Shown here piece after piece: positions 1-9,432 of a stretch of DNA of 64,000 nucleotides (position 1 is the stretch's first letter; every line of letters starts with the position of its first letter). Below the pieces are notes generated by a model that was given only the letters and a program-made list of their open reading frames with translations, had not been told where the DNA came from and ran no database searches. The DNA is from Caldilineales bacterium (GTDB lineage Bacteria > Chloroflexota > Anaerolineae > J102): the NCBI GenBank assembly GCA_024102915.1, contig JAGFJG010000090.1:32877-96876 (forward strand). The letters are read 5' to 3'. The position numbers and the translations under genes are program-made.

Positions 1-2
1 GC

Positions 3-2597
3 AAGGTGGTTGAGAAAGGGCAGGGCGATATTTTCGAACTCGGCGGCTGGATGGCGATCCACAATTACACGCTCAACCACCCGCTCGACTATCCCAGCGA
101 TGAGGTCAATCAGACCGGGAAAGCCCTGACCGTCGAGGAGTTCGATCAACTCAAACAGTGGCAGTACAGCCATCTCAGCCCGGAGGAAGCCGCACAGCAT
201 GGCATCAGCCGGGCGGATTATGACAAATATCAAGGCTGGGCGTGGGATGGTCGCAATCTGGACATGGTCAATGTCCTGCGGGCGGAGAAGAAAAATCCCG
301 GGTTTACGGTTTTCGATGATTCCAACTGTTTTCGCGGGTTCGAGGTATGGGGTCATCGCGTCTACAATGCCCTGGGCTACTATGTGCCGATCATGAGCAC
401 CGAGGGCGGACCGGTCGTGGGGTGGGGAGATGACAAACGCTATGCCAAACTCAACCCCGTCACGCAGGCGGCTTGGCAGATGGAGATCAATCGCTTCATG
501 CAGGATGAAGCGCCAGAATGGTATTTCACCTGTTGCACCTGGCTACTCGCCTCGAAACCGTTAGGCGACTGGAACCCCACCTGGGATCAGATGTCCTGGT
601 TTACCAACGCCTGGGATGTGCAATTTGGGCTTGAAGGTGAATTGCCCCTCGTGCGCATGATGAAGGATACGCCCGCCCAAATCCGGCATGAACTGCGTCC
701 CGACCAGGCGCCCTCTTTGCTTTCCGGCCAGATCAGCGGTCGGGATGGCCTACCGTTGGCCGGGATCGCCTTATCTTTGCGCGATGTGGCGGGCGTCTGG
801 GATGAGACGCGGTCGGATCAGGAAGGGCGCTATCGCTTGCAAGCCCCGCCGGGGCAGTACGATCTGTGGGTCGCCTGGTATGGCCCCGTCGCCCATGACA
901 TCATGTTGGGCGAAGCGGACGAAGACGCCATCGACCTGCCCGATTTCGACGCCCCCGGCCAGTTCGTGATCTCCGGCCAGGTGTTGGACGAAAACGGCAA
1001 GGGCCAGGGTGGACTCAGGGTGGCGTTACGCCGCAACGGGCTGGAACATGCCTTCACGACGGCTGACGCCGCCGGGGTCTTCAGCTTCGCCCCGAAACTG
1101 GCAGGCAGCTATGCCCTGGAGGTTGTGAACGGCAGCGCTGCGGCCACCGTCGGGCCGGATGACCCCCTGGCCGAGATCGAGATTCGCGTACCGGCCCCGC
1201 CCGATCCGAAATACGTCCTGACCGAAAAACGCCTGCTCTCGGCTGCCGAGACTGGCAATCGTCGCCTGATCTATGGCCGGGTGCGCGATGCCCTGGGGCG
1301 CGGGCTATCGGACATCGAAGTGGAAATGCGGTGGACGAATCCGGCTCCGGGGGCGCGTTTCCCGCGCACGCGTACCGGCCAGAACCCCTTCATCCCAGAC
1401 CCGACCGGTTACTTTGAATTCCTGCATTCGCCCGGCGAATTTCTAGTCGAAGTCGTGCAGGGCGATTACGATAGCGACATCGCCAGTGGTCTGCTCACCG
1501 CCAATGTGCCGGGCCGGGTGGGCGACCCGATCACCTATGAAGTGAACTTCCAGCTTCAGGGCGCCGCCACGATACGGCCAGGGCAAAGCCGACTGTCCGG
1601 CAGCGTTCCGGGTGGCAGGACGGGACAGGTCGTGCAATTGTGGAATCGCACGAATTCTATCGACGCCGTGCTGGATGCCAGCCGCCAGTTTCAGTTCAAA
1701 GATTTGCCCGCGGGCGCGTACGACCTGTTCCTGGCTGGGATCGGCGTTATCGCTTCCGACATCGTGTTGGACGGCGGCAATGCGGTCGAGATAGAGACGC
1801 CGCTCTTGGGCGCTATCGTGGGCCGGGTGCAGAATGCCTCACCCAGCCAGCGCGGCATCGCCCTGGTTTCGGAAACCTATGGATTCTCGCGCCGGGCTGT
1901 GTTGGATGCCGGGGGCGTTTATCGTTTCACCAACCTGCCCGGCGGTCGGTATCGCGTCGAGGTCGGCGACGCCATGCTTTCGGGCTTGCGATGTGATGGC
2001 CAGTCCGTTTTGCACGCCCCCGATTTCGATGTCTCCGGTTCGCCCGCCCGGCTCATCGCCATTTCCGGGGTCGTCACCGTGCGTGAGAGCGGGCAGCCAT
2101 TGGCCGATGTGGTCGTCTCGCTGCTGCGAGGCGACACAGTCATCGCCGAAACCGTGAGCGATGACCAGGGTCGTTATCAGATCGTCAATGTGGCGGCGGG
2201 CGTTTATGCGCTGGCCGTGCAGGGCGAGGTTGTGGCGGCGGAGGTGACGGTCGAAGGGCTGCGCGACCTGGTGGTTGATCTGGCGTACAGCCTGCCCACC
2301 TCCGATCATTCGCTGCCGCGCTATTATTGGTTGCGTATGGCCGACGCCGATCTGCACCCGGCCAGCCTGCGCGTCCTGGCCCCCTGGTTTGCCGTGCAGC
2401 CGACCGGTGTTGTCGGGTTCAGCCTGAGCGAGGCGCAGAAATCCGCCACGGTCGTGGCCATTGGCGATGGCATCAGCAATGCGGACCTGGAGGTGGTATC
2501 GGACGCAGGCGCCAGAGCCATCGATCTTCGCCATGACCTGCTGACCCTGGCCGCAATGGTCGCCGATGATTTGCAAGGGGAGGACAGCAATGCCTGA
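3..2597 (+). CDS. Secreted glycosidase-like protein with carboxypeptidase-regulatory repeats (5' partial)
   Basis: The reading frame is open to the window edge, so the N-terminus, including any signal peptide, is missing; the GTG at 6 is only the first visible start-like codon. Numbering from that codon, residues 1-235 resemble the end of a clan-A TIM-barrel glycosidase. An IHNY motif near 18-21 and MSTEGGP (Glu133) sit where the last barrel strands and the nucleophile would be expected. Residues 240-740 hold six Cna-B/CarboxypepD-reg-like beta-sandwich repeats, each with the pattern I/LSGxVxDxxGxPL...GxYxxxxLPxGxYxLxV. The C-terminus is a further unassigned stretch. Likely an extracellular carbohydrate-active protein with a repeat stalk. 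The glycosidase assignment is inference; the repeats are clear. The stop overlaps the next start by 8 bp. Confidence 0.75.
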   Translation, partial: KVVEKGQGDIFELGGWMAIHNYTLNHPLDYPSDEVNQTGKALTVEEFDQLKQWQYSHLSPEEAAQHGISRADYDKYQGWAWDGRNLDMVNVLRAEKKNPGFTVFDDSNCFRGFEVWGHRVYNALGYYVPIMSTEGGPVVGWGDDKRYAKLNPVTQAAWQMEINRFMQDEAPEWYFTCCTWLLASKPLGDWNPTWDQMSWFTNAWDVQFGLEGELPLVRMMKDTPAQIRHELRPDQAPSLLSGQISGRDGLPLAGIALSLRDVAGVWDETRSDQEGRYRLQAPPGQYDLWVAWYGPVAHDIMLGEADEDAIDLPDFDAPGQFVISGQVLDENGKGQGGLRVALRRNGLEHAFTTADAAGVFSFAPKLAGSYALEVVNGSAAATVGPDDPLAEIEIRVPAPPDPKYVLTEKRLLSAAETGNRRLIYGRVRDALGRGLSDIEVEMRWTNPAPGARFPRTRTGQNPFIPDPTGYFEFLHSPGEFLVEVVQGDYDSDIASGLLTANVPGRVGDPITYEVNFQLQGAATIRPGQSRLSGSVPGGRTGQVVQLWNRTNSIDAVLDASRQFQFKDLPAGAYDLFLAGIGVIASDIVLDGGNAVEIETPLLGAIVGRVQNASPSQRGIALVSETYGFSRRAVLDAGGVYRFTNLPGGRYRVEVGDAMLSGLRCDGQSVLHAPDFDVSGSPARLIAISGVVTVRESGQPLADVVVSLLRGDTVIAETVSDDQGRYQIVNVAAGVYALAVQGEVVAAEVTVEGLRDLVVDLAYSLPTSDHSLPRYYWLRMADADLHPASLRVLAPWFAVQPTGVVGFSLSEAQKSATVVAIGDGISNADLEVVSDAGARAIDLRHDLLTLAAMVADDLQGEDSNA

Positions 2598-3288
2598 TCC
2601 CATCAATGATGCCGAATCTTATGGCGTGCGCATCGCCCCGGTCTCGGTGGCGGATGGCGAGGAATACTGGCGTGTGACCCGCGTCCACCATCTCACACCT
2701 GTTGAGAATGGGGGCAAACATCATATCTATATCGATGCGATGGATGCCGATGGTAACCGCATGTTTGGGCAACGGGCGCTGATCACCTGGGAAGGGGGCA
2801 GCCAGGAAGTCGTGATCGAAAAGCCCTTGAACGAGCCAGGCGGCAATTTCCCCATGTTCAAATGGATGATCTGCCGGGCCGAGATGATGGGCTTACCCTC
2901 GGATGGCGTGGAAAACCTGCGCACCGATCACCCGGATGAAGCAGTTGGCAACACGCTGTTCCACCATTCTTTCGCCGTCGATTTTCGGCGATCGATTGCA
3001 GGTGAAGACGAAGAGCCGCCCGATACCACCCAGTCGGCGCTGGCGAAATTTGTCCTCTTCGGCCCGCCCGATCTACCCGCGACCCAGGTCTATCTCACGG
3101 TGCTGGCAGACTACCTGGCGGAAAACGCCCTGGCTTTCGGCTTCAGTCTGGCCGACGCCCTCAAGGCCGGGCATGTGACGCTGGTGGGCGTGCATCCGCA
3201 AAGCACGCGCGAGGCTTTGCAGGCGGCGAACATCATTTTCGCAGAATTGCCGATTGATCCCGGCGCTTTGTTGGCGGCGATTTCATAG
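2590..3288 (+). CDS. Hypothetical protein, beta-rich, coupled to the glycosidase-like gene
   Basis: The protein is 232 aa from ATG 2590, which overlaps the upstream stop by 8 bp and has a GGGGAGG ribosome site just before it, so the two genes look translationally coupled. No signal peptide or membrane segment is visible. Residues 20-75 (WRVTRVHHLTPVENGG, then HHIYIDAMDADG) form a beta-sandwich-like motif that recurs in large Chloroflexota hydrolases. The last 80 residues read as an alternating alpha/beta segment (KFVLFGPPDLPATQVYLTVL). I do not recognise a named family. The overlap suggests a role together with the repeat protein, for example as a partner or assembly factor, but this is inference. 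Confidence 0.7.
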   Translation: MPDPINDAESYGVRIAPVSVADGEEYWRVTRVHHLTPVENGGKHHIYIDAMDADGNRMFGQRALITWEGGSQEVVIEKPLNEPGGNFPMFKWMICRAEMMGLPSDGVENLRTDHPDEAVGNTLFHHSFAVDFRRSIAGEDEEPPDTTQSALAKFVLFGPPDLPATQVYLTVLADYLAENALAFGFSLADALKAGHVTLVGVHPQSTREALQAANIIFAELPIDPGALLAAIS

Positions 3289-3323
3289 AGCAATCGATCG
3301 CTTCACAATCAACAAGAAATGGT

Positions 3324-3436
3324 ACGCGGATTCGGGCGGATGCAAACGGATCAACGCTGCTGGATACGAAAACGAAGAAATAGCTCGAATAATCCGCTTC
3401 GATCTGCGTTGTATCCGCGGCATCCGCGTCCTATTC
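3324..3436. repeat. Intergenic inverted-repeat element, ACGCGGAT type, copy 1
   Basis: The left arm carries CGGAT every 10 bp (from 3327). The right arm ends in CATCCGCGTCCTATTC, the approximate complement. The same right end and a matching left end recur at 53683-53781. The element fills most of the 183-bp gap before the DUF1801 gene. No coding potential. Confidence 0.75.
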
Positions 3437-3471
3437 ACCATAAGCCCGCACGTGCAACACCTGAGGGAAAT

Positions 3472-3879
3472 ATGACCTCGTCCACCAGCGTCGATGATCT
3501 GTTGAGAGCTTATCCGCCGCCCATCCGCGAGACGGTCGCCAGCCTGCAAGCAGTTTTGGCCCAGACAGCGACCGAGGCCACTTGGCGGGTGAACACCGGC
3601 TGGAAGAGCATCAATTATCGCCATCCCCGCCTGGGCTATTTCTGCGGCATCTTCCCCTTTGTCGATTCCGGGCAGCTTGTCTTTGAGTTCGGCGTCCTTC
3701 TGCCCGATCCCGATGCGGAGTTGCTGGGCGCGGGCAAGCAGGTGCGCTATCTCACCTTCCACAATCCGGGTGACGTGATTGAGGAGCCGATCGTTCGTTT
3801 CGTGCAGGCGGCGCTGGAGTTGCCGGAAGAAGCGTCGGTGCGGCGAGCGCTGGCGGCGGCGGGTGCGAAGCCTGCGTGA
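3472..3879 (+). CDS. DUF1801 domain protein
   Basis: Start ATG 3472 is chosen because it lies after the intergenic repeat and just behind a GAGGGAA ribosome-site-like stretch; the longer frame runs through repeat DNA. The 135-aa product has DUF1801 (YdhG-like) features: an N-terminal helix with the motif YPPPIRETVASLQ, a central WRVNTGWKSINYR beta-hairpin, YFCGIFPF, a hydrophobic strand LVFEFGVLL, and a C-terminal helix. Length fits the family, which is near 120-140 aa. Members are small cytosolic proteins of unclear function; some relatives are annotated as iron chaperones. Followed after 11 bp by the TPR gene. Confidence 0.75.
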   Translation: MTSSTSVDDLLRAYPPPIRETVASLQAVLAQTATEATWRVNTGWKSINYRHPRLGYFCGIFPFVDSGQLVFEFGVLLPDPDAELLGAGKQVRYLTFHNPGDVIEEPIVRFVQAALELPEEASVRRALAAAGAKPA

Positions 3880-3890
3880 GACCCTAAACC

Positions 3891-4253
3891 GTGGATACCG
3901 CCAATCCTGTCATCCGGCTTTGCATCCTGGGAACTGAGGCCGAGTTTGCCGGGCGGCTGGCTGAGGCGCGCCGCCTGTACGCGCAGGCCTGGGAAGCCCG
4001 CACCGATGATTTCGAAGCCTGTATCGCAGCCCATTATATGGCGCGATTTCAGGATAGTCCTGCCGAAACGCTGCGTTGGAATCAGACTACGATGTACCAC
4101 GCCCAGGCGGTCACCGATGGCCGGGCGGATGATTTCTTCCCCTCCCTTTATTTGAATCTGGGCCGCTCACACGAACTCTTGGGCGATCCGGCGACGGCGC
4201 AGGAATACTACGATCAAGCCGCGGCGTTGGGCGCAGTCCACCAGCCGGACTAA
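3891..4253 (+). CDS. Small TPR-type helical repeat protein
   Basis: A 120-aa cytosolic protein beginning at GTG 3891, 11 bp after the DUF1801 stop. Two TPR-like helix pairs are visible: AEFAGRLAEARRLYAQAWEA near 15-35 and LYLNLGRSHELLGDPATAQ near 85-105. The middle (residues 45-75) has aromatic and polar residues suggesting a ligand or protein surface. Probably a protein-interaction module; partner unknown. Its stop overlaps by 4 bp the stop of the convergent GT39 gene, so the two ends are packed tail to tail. Confidence 0.7.
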   Translation: MDTANPVIRLCILGTEAEFAGRLAEARRLYAQAWEARTDDFEACIAAHYMARFQDSPAETLRWNQTTMYHAQAVTDGRADDFFPSLYLNLGRSHELLGDPATAQEYYDQAAALGAVHQPD

Positions 4254-6802
4254 GGTTGCGGCTCGATCACGACGTCGGTCAGATAGACGCTGTCGCCGAG
4301 GGGTTCACCCAATCCGCTGCTGACGGCAGCCCTTTGCATCGTCAATAGATCGTACATGCCCACGCGCAGCGGCACGGGGCCGACGGGGCTGTCGGGGTTG
4401 ATGGGGATGCGATGGGGATCGACGATGATTTCGCCTGGTTGCCAGCCGACGGTGGGGCGGGCGCCGCAGGCGGGTTTGCCGTCGAGTTGGCCGCGCATCA
4501 CCATGCCATCGTGCAGGTGATTGAAGATCGTGTAGTCGATGGCGGGCGTTTGCAGCGCCTCCCACACCAGGACGAGATCGACATACCCGCCCGGATGCGC
4601 CTCCCCGGCGTCGAGGCTGTACCCGACCAGCCGGGCGAAGTCACCGACCACGAAATCCTGGGGGATAACCCCGTCCGGCATCGTCAGCCCAATCGGTTCG
4701 TGAACAGCGGCCACCCGCGCCGGCGTCGTGCCAGCGTCGAATGCAGCCTCATAATCCTCCACTCGCAGAAACTGCGGGCGGTCAAGGCTGCCCAGGCGAT
4801 GCACGGTCAGCTTGGGTTCGCCGCCGACCAGAGCCTGCATGGCCGGGCTGTATTGCGACTCGACCTGGCTCCACTCAATCGCTATCTCGTCCTGCACGTT
4901 CACCGCCGTGATGTACATGTCGGGCGTCAGGCAGAACTGGCGGTCGGCATGGCGCGTATAATAATCGGTGATGTGCGGCTCTTCGTTGCTGTTGTACGTT
5001 CCTGAAAGCATGTCCAGATCGAACAACGCCCCCACCGTCTTCCAGCCCGCGCGATAGGGAAAGCCGAAGATGCCCGCCTCTGGAATCTGTTCGTAGGGCG
5101 TGGGATAGAGGGCAAGCTGCGAAGCCGGGAAGGTGCGGCGGTATTCGGGCGAGTGGCTGACGAACATGATCAAGATGTAGACGGCGGCGAGCAGATAAAG
5201 CGCCGCGCCTGCCGCTAACCCCGCCCAGCGCAGACCACGCTGCCGCCGTCGCAGCCAGTTCCAAACGCCCAGCCCGCCCCATGCCGCCAGAATCGCCCAG
5301 GGCGGGAAAAAGGTGTGGACGTGCGACCAGGGCACATCGACCACAAACAGATAGAAAATGAAGGGCGTGCTGAACCACACCCACAGCGCCCGGCGTTCCA
5401 TGGTTTGGGCCGGAGCCAATAGCGCCCCGCCCAACAAGGCGACGAACGGCAAACCGGCCAGGGTCACGCTCCCGAGCACCCAGACACCGGGCCAGATGTA
5501 TGTGGTGATGGCGAGCAGGATCAGCGCGACAGCCGCGGCCAGACCCGTTCGTCCCCACTTCGACCAACTGATCAAAATACTTGCCAGCAGTCCCGCCAGC
5601 AGCAGGGCCAGATAATAGATCGAGTTGTAGACTGTGCTGAGGACGAAAGTATCGCGAAGATTGTTGCCGAATGTGCCGCCCACACGCGAGGCGATATAGG
5701 CTGAGGTGTATCCGACCCAGGGGCTGCGATAGAAGGGCACGAAGAAGATGGCGATCAGCGCCAGCCCCAACAGCCCGGCCAACCCCACCGGTATCAGCGC
5801 CCGCCCGATGTGATCTCGATCCTGCCAAAACCTGGCCAGGATCAGGAATATGCCCGCGGGCAGGGCCAGAGCGGCATCGTAATGGGACAGGAACGCACCG
5901 GCGAAGAGAGCGGCGGCAATCAGCACCAGCTCTGCGTGCCCGCGCTTGAAATAGATCAGCAGGCAGAGCAGGGCCAGGGTGGTCAGGGCGAAGACGATGC
6001 TCTGGTATTGCACGATGCGCCCGAACCCGACCAGATAGCCGTCGATCGCCAGCAGCGCCACCGCCAGGGCGCCCAGCCAGGGGCTGCGCAGCCGTCGTCC
6101 CACCAGGAAAATGCCAAAGAGGCCGACCACGCTGATCCAGGCGAAGGGCAGCCGCGCCATTAGCTCATTGTGGACGCCGGTCAGCCGCCACTGCGCCATG
6201 ATCAGGGCGTATTGGGCGGCCGGTTTCTTGGCCTCGAAGATGACGCCATCCTCTCCCTGCAGCACACGCGCCGCCCGGATCATGATGATGGCTTCGTCAC
6301 CCTGAAATTCGGAATAATCCAGGTTGATGGTGCGCAGGCCGATCGCCAGCAGCAACGCCGCTGCCAGCCAGAACCAGGGCCGCTGCCAGAGCTTTTTCTC
6401 CGACGCCGCGTCCATTTTATCCGATTCGACTTTCGCCCGATTCCGGCGCAGGAGCAGCAAAGAGGCGATCACGGGCAGCGCCGTCATCATCACCATCGCC
6501 GCCAGAATCTCGCTGCCGCTGAGCGGACCGGGCAGATACGACAGCGCCAACACCGTGATCGGCGTGATGACAAAGCTCAGACCCAGACCGATAGCCGCCC
6601 GTTCCGCCGGTCGTGCGTGGCTGGCGGGGACAAGCGAAACCCAGGCCGGCCCGGGCAGAATCCACAGAAAGATAAACGTGCAGGCGTAGCGCAAACCCGT
6701 CCAGGGCAGGACGGTGAGCAGCACAGCCAGCAACGCCGAAGCGGCCAGAAGAATCAGACGTGCTGAAATGGGCGAGATCGATTTCGTGTGCATGCGAGCC
6801 AA
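4250..6802 (-). CDS. GT39-family membrane glycosyltransferase with extra N-terminal membrane module
   Basis: An 850-aa polytopic protein. Residues 1-118 contain about four membrane segments not typical of GT39. From residue 145 a GT-C fold begins, with the FQGDEA motif (Asp169-Glu170) in the first external loop, where the catalytic/metal-binding acidic pair of ArnT/PMT-like enzymes lies. About ten further membrane helices follow to residue 560. The soluble C-terminus (about 700-850) is a beta-sandwich-like domain with W-x-PGE-x-x-V/I-D, also present in the GT39 gene at 9433-11541. Expected role: transfer of a sugar from a polyprenyl-phosphate donor to a lipid or protein acceptor on the outer face of the membrane. 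It follows the DegT aminotransferase gene by 10 bp, so a shared transcript and a surface-glycan role are likely. Confidence 0.85.
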   Translation of the reverse strand: MARMHTKSISPISARLILLAASALLAVLLTVLPWTGLRYACTFIFLWILPGPAWVSLVPASHARPAERAAIGLGLSFVITPITVLALSYLPGPLSGSEILAAMVMMTALPVIASLLLLRRNRAKVESDKMDAASEKKLWQRPWFWLAAALLLAIGLRTINLDYSEFQGDEAIIMIRAARVLQGEDGVIFEAKKPAAQYALIMAQWRLTGVHNELMARLPFAWISVVGLFGIFLVGRRLRSPWLGALAVALLAIDGYLVGFGRIVQYQSIVFALTTLALLCLLIYFKRGHAELVLIAAALFAGAFLSHYDAALALPAGIFLILARFWQDRDHIGRALIPVGLAGLLGLALIAIFFVPFYRSPWVGYTSAYIASRVGGTFGNNLRDTFVLSTVYNSIYYLALLLAGLLASILISWSKWGRTGLAAAVALILLAITTYIWPGVWVLGSVTLAGLPFVALLGGALLAPAQTMERRALWVWFSTPFIFYLFVVDVPWSHVHTFFPPWAILAAWGGLGVWNWLRRRQRGLRWAGLAAGAALYLLAAVYILIMFVSHSPEYRRTFPASQLALYPTPYEQIPEAGIFGFPYRAGWKTVGALFDLDMLSGTYNSNEEPHITDYYTRHADRQFCLTPDMYITAVNVQDEIAIEWSQVESQYSPAMQALVGGEPKLTVHRLGSLDRPQFLRVEDYEAAFDAGTTPARVAAVHEPIGLTMPDGVIPQDFVVGDFARLVGYSLDAGEAHPGGYVDLVLVWEALQTPAIDYTIFNHLHDGMVMRGQLDGKPACGARPTVGWQPGEIIVDPHRIPINPDSPVGPVPLRVGMYDLLTMQRAAVSSGLGEPLGDSVYLTDVVIEPQP

Positions 6803-6812
6803 TCGCCAATTG

Positions 6813-8054
<1,242 letters not shown>

Positions 8055-8086
8055 GATGACGGGTGGTGATTACGGGCGTGTTAGTT

Positions 8087-8165
8087 GGAGCGGGAATTGG
8101 AGATCAGATATTGGAGATTGGCAATTGAGTCAGGCTTCAACCTCCCATACCCAGTATCGACTATC
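8087..8165. repeat. Intergenic inverted-repeat element, ATATTGGAGATTGG type, copy 1
   Basis: The left arm (GGAATTGGAGATCAGATATT and on) and the right arm (CCTCCCATACCCAGTATCG) are imperfect complements built of iterated ATTGG-like units. Read on the minus strand, the element begins GGATAGTCGATACTGGG. The TAG in that start is the stop codon of the methyltransferase gene. The copy at 60034-60107 has the same arrangement. Confidence 0.7.
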
Positions 8166-8910
8166 CTGCCTTCTTTGCCAGAACGAAGATGCTGAGGCCC
8201 GCGGGCAGATCATGGCGGCGGAGCCAGCGGCGTTCGATAGCCAGGGGCAGACGTAAAGTCTGGTTCAGCCAGCCGGGCGGGGTGAGTTCCCAGCGCACGG
8301 GCAGCAGGTCGCGTTGTTGCATGAGCCGCAGCAGAATCGTCGGCGGCAGTAGTAAGGTGTTGGCGTAGGTCATTCGTTGCAGCCGAAATCCGGTCTTATT
8401 CAGGGCGGCGATCAACTGGCGGCGAGAATAGCGTTGGCCCGTTCCGAAGAGTTCATCGTGCGGGCCGAACAGCCATTCATAAGCGCTGACGCGCAATAAT
8501 AGTATGCCGCCGGGCCGCAATACCCGCCAAGTCTCTCGCAAGGCCAGATCAAGCTCGACGCCGCTCTGGTCGAAGACGTCGAAGGCGAACACGGCCGCGC
8601 AAACGGATGCGGGCAGCGGTAATTCCAGCAGATTGGCGAGGGCCAGGTTTTCGTTCGGATAATACGACCGGGCAGCCGTCAGAGCCGATGCCCAGATGTC
8701 TATGCCAATGCAGGCGTTGTCGGAGGAAACATCTGCAACTTCGTGTAGAAAAGCGCCCCGACCACTGCCTAGTTCGAGGATGAGGCCGCTGCGCACGGGA
8801 GAAGTGCGCACGAATTGCAGGCTGATCTGGCGCATGCCCATGCTCCACCAGTGGTCATCCGCCAAAAAAGCGCGCTGGCTTTTCGCCTCGCCCCACCCGA
8901 TCTGTGCCAT
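8161..8910 (-). CDS. SAM-dependent methyltransferase
   Basis: A 249-aa product from ATG 8910, 2 bp after the SdpI-like stop. The longer upstream frame overlaps that gene and encodes Arg-rich nonsense. Residues 43-52 hold motif I (LILELGSGRG), followed by GIDIWASAL (motif II acidic residue), AVFAFDVFDQSGVE (motif IV) and WRVLRPGGILLLRVS (post-motif, class I Methyltransf_11 type). Substrate unknown. The C-terminal 100 residues are basic and hydrophobic. Position within an aminotransferase/GT39 unit hints at modification of a sugar or lipid. The stop codon lies inside an intergenic repeat. Confidence 0.82.
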   Translation of the reverse strand: MAQIGWGEAKSQRAFLADDHWWSMGMRQISLQFVRTSPVRSGLILELGSGRGAFLHEVADVSSDNACIGIDIWASALTAARSYYPNENLALANLLELPLPASVCAAVFAFDVFDQSGVELDLALRETWRVLRPGGILLLRVSAYEWLFGPHDELFGTGQRYSRRQLIAALNKTGFRLQRMTYANTLLLPPTILLRLMQQRDLLPVRWELTPPGWLNQTLRLPLAIERRWLRRHDLPAGLSIFVLAKKAG

Positions 8911-8912
8911 CG

Positions 8913-9269
8913 CTATGTCCCGCTTGCGCTTTCGGCTGCAAGATGTCGAGCGTAACGCCAACCGAATGCGAACGTCAGGCCCAAGCCGCCCAAGGCCAGA
9001 ACGGCGATGGCGATGGCATAACTGTCGACTGTGATTTCGAGAAACAGGAACGGCAGGGCCAGGGATGCAAGCAACAGGATAACGCCCAGGGCGCACAGCC
9101 ACTTCCCGGCATAACGGTTGGCCGGATACCAGATTTCGGGATTGTTCGTCGTCAGGGGGATGCGGAACCCATAGAATGCGTTGGGCTTGACTTTGCCGCG
9201 AATCATCGGGATCGATAGCCCGATCAAAAGGATGCTCGCGGCCGTGTAGAAGATGATCAGCCAGGTCAT
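8913..9269 (-). CDS. SdpI-family membrane protein
   Basis: A 118-aa protein with three predicted membrane helices (about 2-22, 56-77 and 82-104). The diagnostic SdpI/YhfL signature lies between helices 1 and 2: KVKPNAFYGFRIPLT followed by NPEIWYPANRYAGK. Bacillus SdpI gives immunity to the SdpC toxin and acts in signalling; short three-helix homologues like this are widespread and mostly uncharacterised. First gene of a minus-strand unit: its stop is 2 bp before the methyltransferase start. Confidence 0.82.
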   Translation of the reverse strand: MTWLIIFYTAASILLIGLSIPMIRGKVKPNAFYGFRIPLTTNNPEIWYPANRYAGKWLCALGVILLLASLALPFLFLEITVDSYAIAIAVLALGGLGLTFAFGWRYARHLAAESASGT

Positions 9270-9326
9270 TATCGGTAGGTTAACGCCTTTCGATTAAGGT
9301 TCATTGCACAATGCAGAAGAAAACAT

Positions 9327-9391
9327 CCACAGATTTCGCAGATGTCACAGATTGGAAAATATATATCTGCGTCAATCTGCGAAAGCTGTGG
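9327..9391. repeat. Intergenic inverted-repeat element, CACAGATTT type, copy 1
   Basis: The left arm is three successive 9-bp units (CACAGATTT, CGCAGATGT, CACAGATTG). The right arm is their imperfect complement, ending in CTGTGG. Related copies lie at 35090-35110 (half only) and 53218-53313. The long open frame at 9304 runs through it, which argues against that start for the next gene. Confidence 0.75.
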
Positions 9392-9432
9392 TTAGACTTT
9401 TCAGGATATGGTTCGGACAACTTGGGGATAAC

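Noticed and set aside
1839..2606. Minus-strand open frame of 255 codons opposite the first gene
   Set aside because: Antisense shadow of the repeat region; composition (Gly/His/Gln-rich) shows no protein pattern.
4412..5005. Plus-strand open frame of 197 codons
   Set aside because: It lies wholly antisense to the GT39 gene, has no family-like pattern and reflects high GC content.
9304..9432. N-terminal extension of the GT39 gene
   Set aside because: The sequence is an inverted-repeat element, so coding is unlikely; a start at 9433 or 9532 is preferred.
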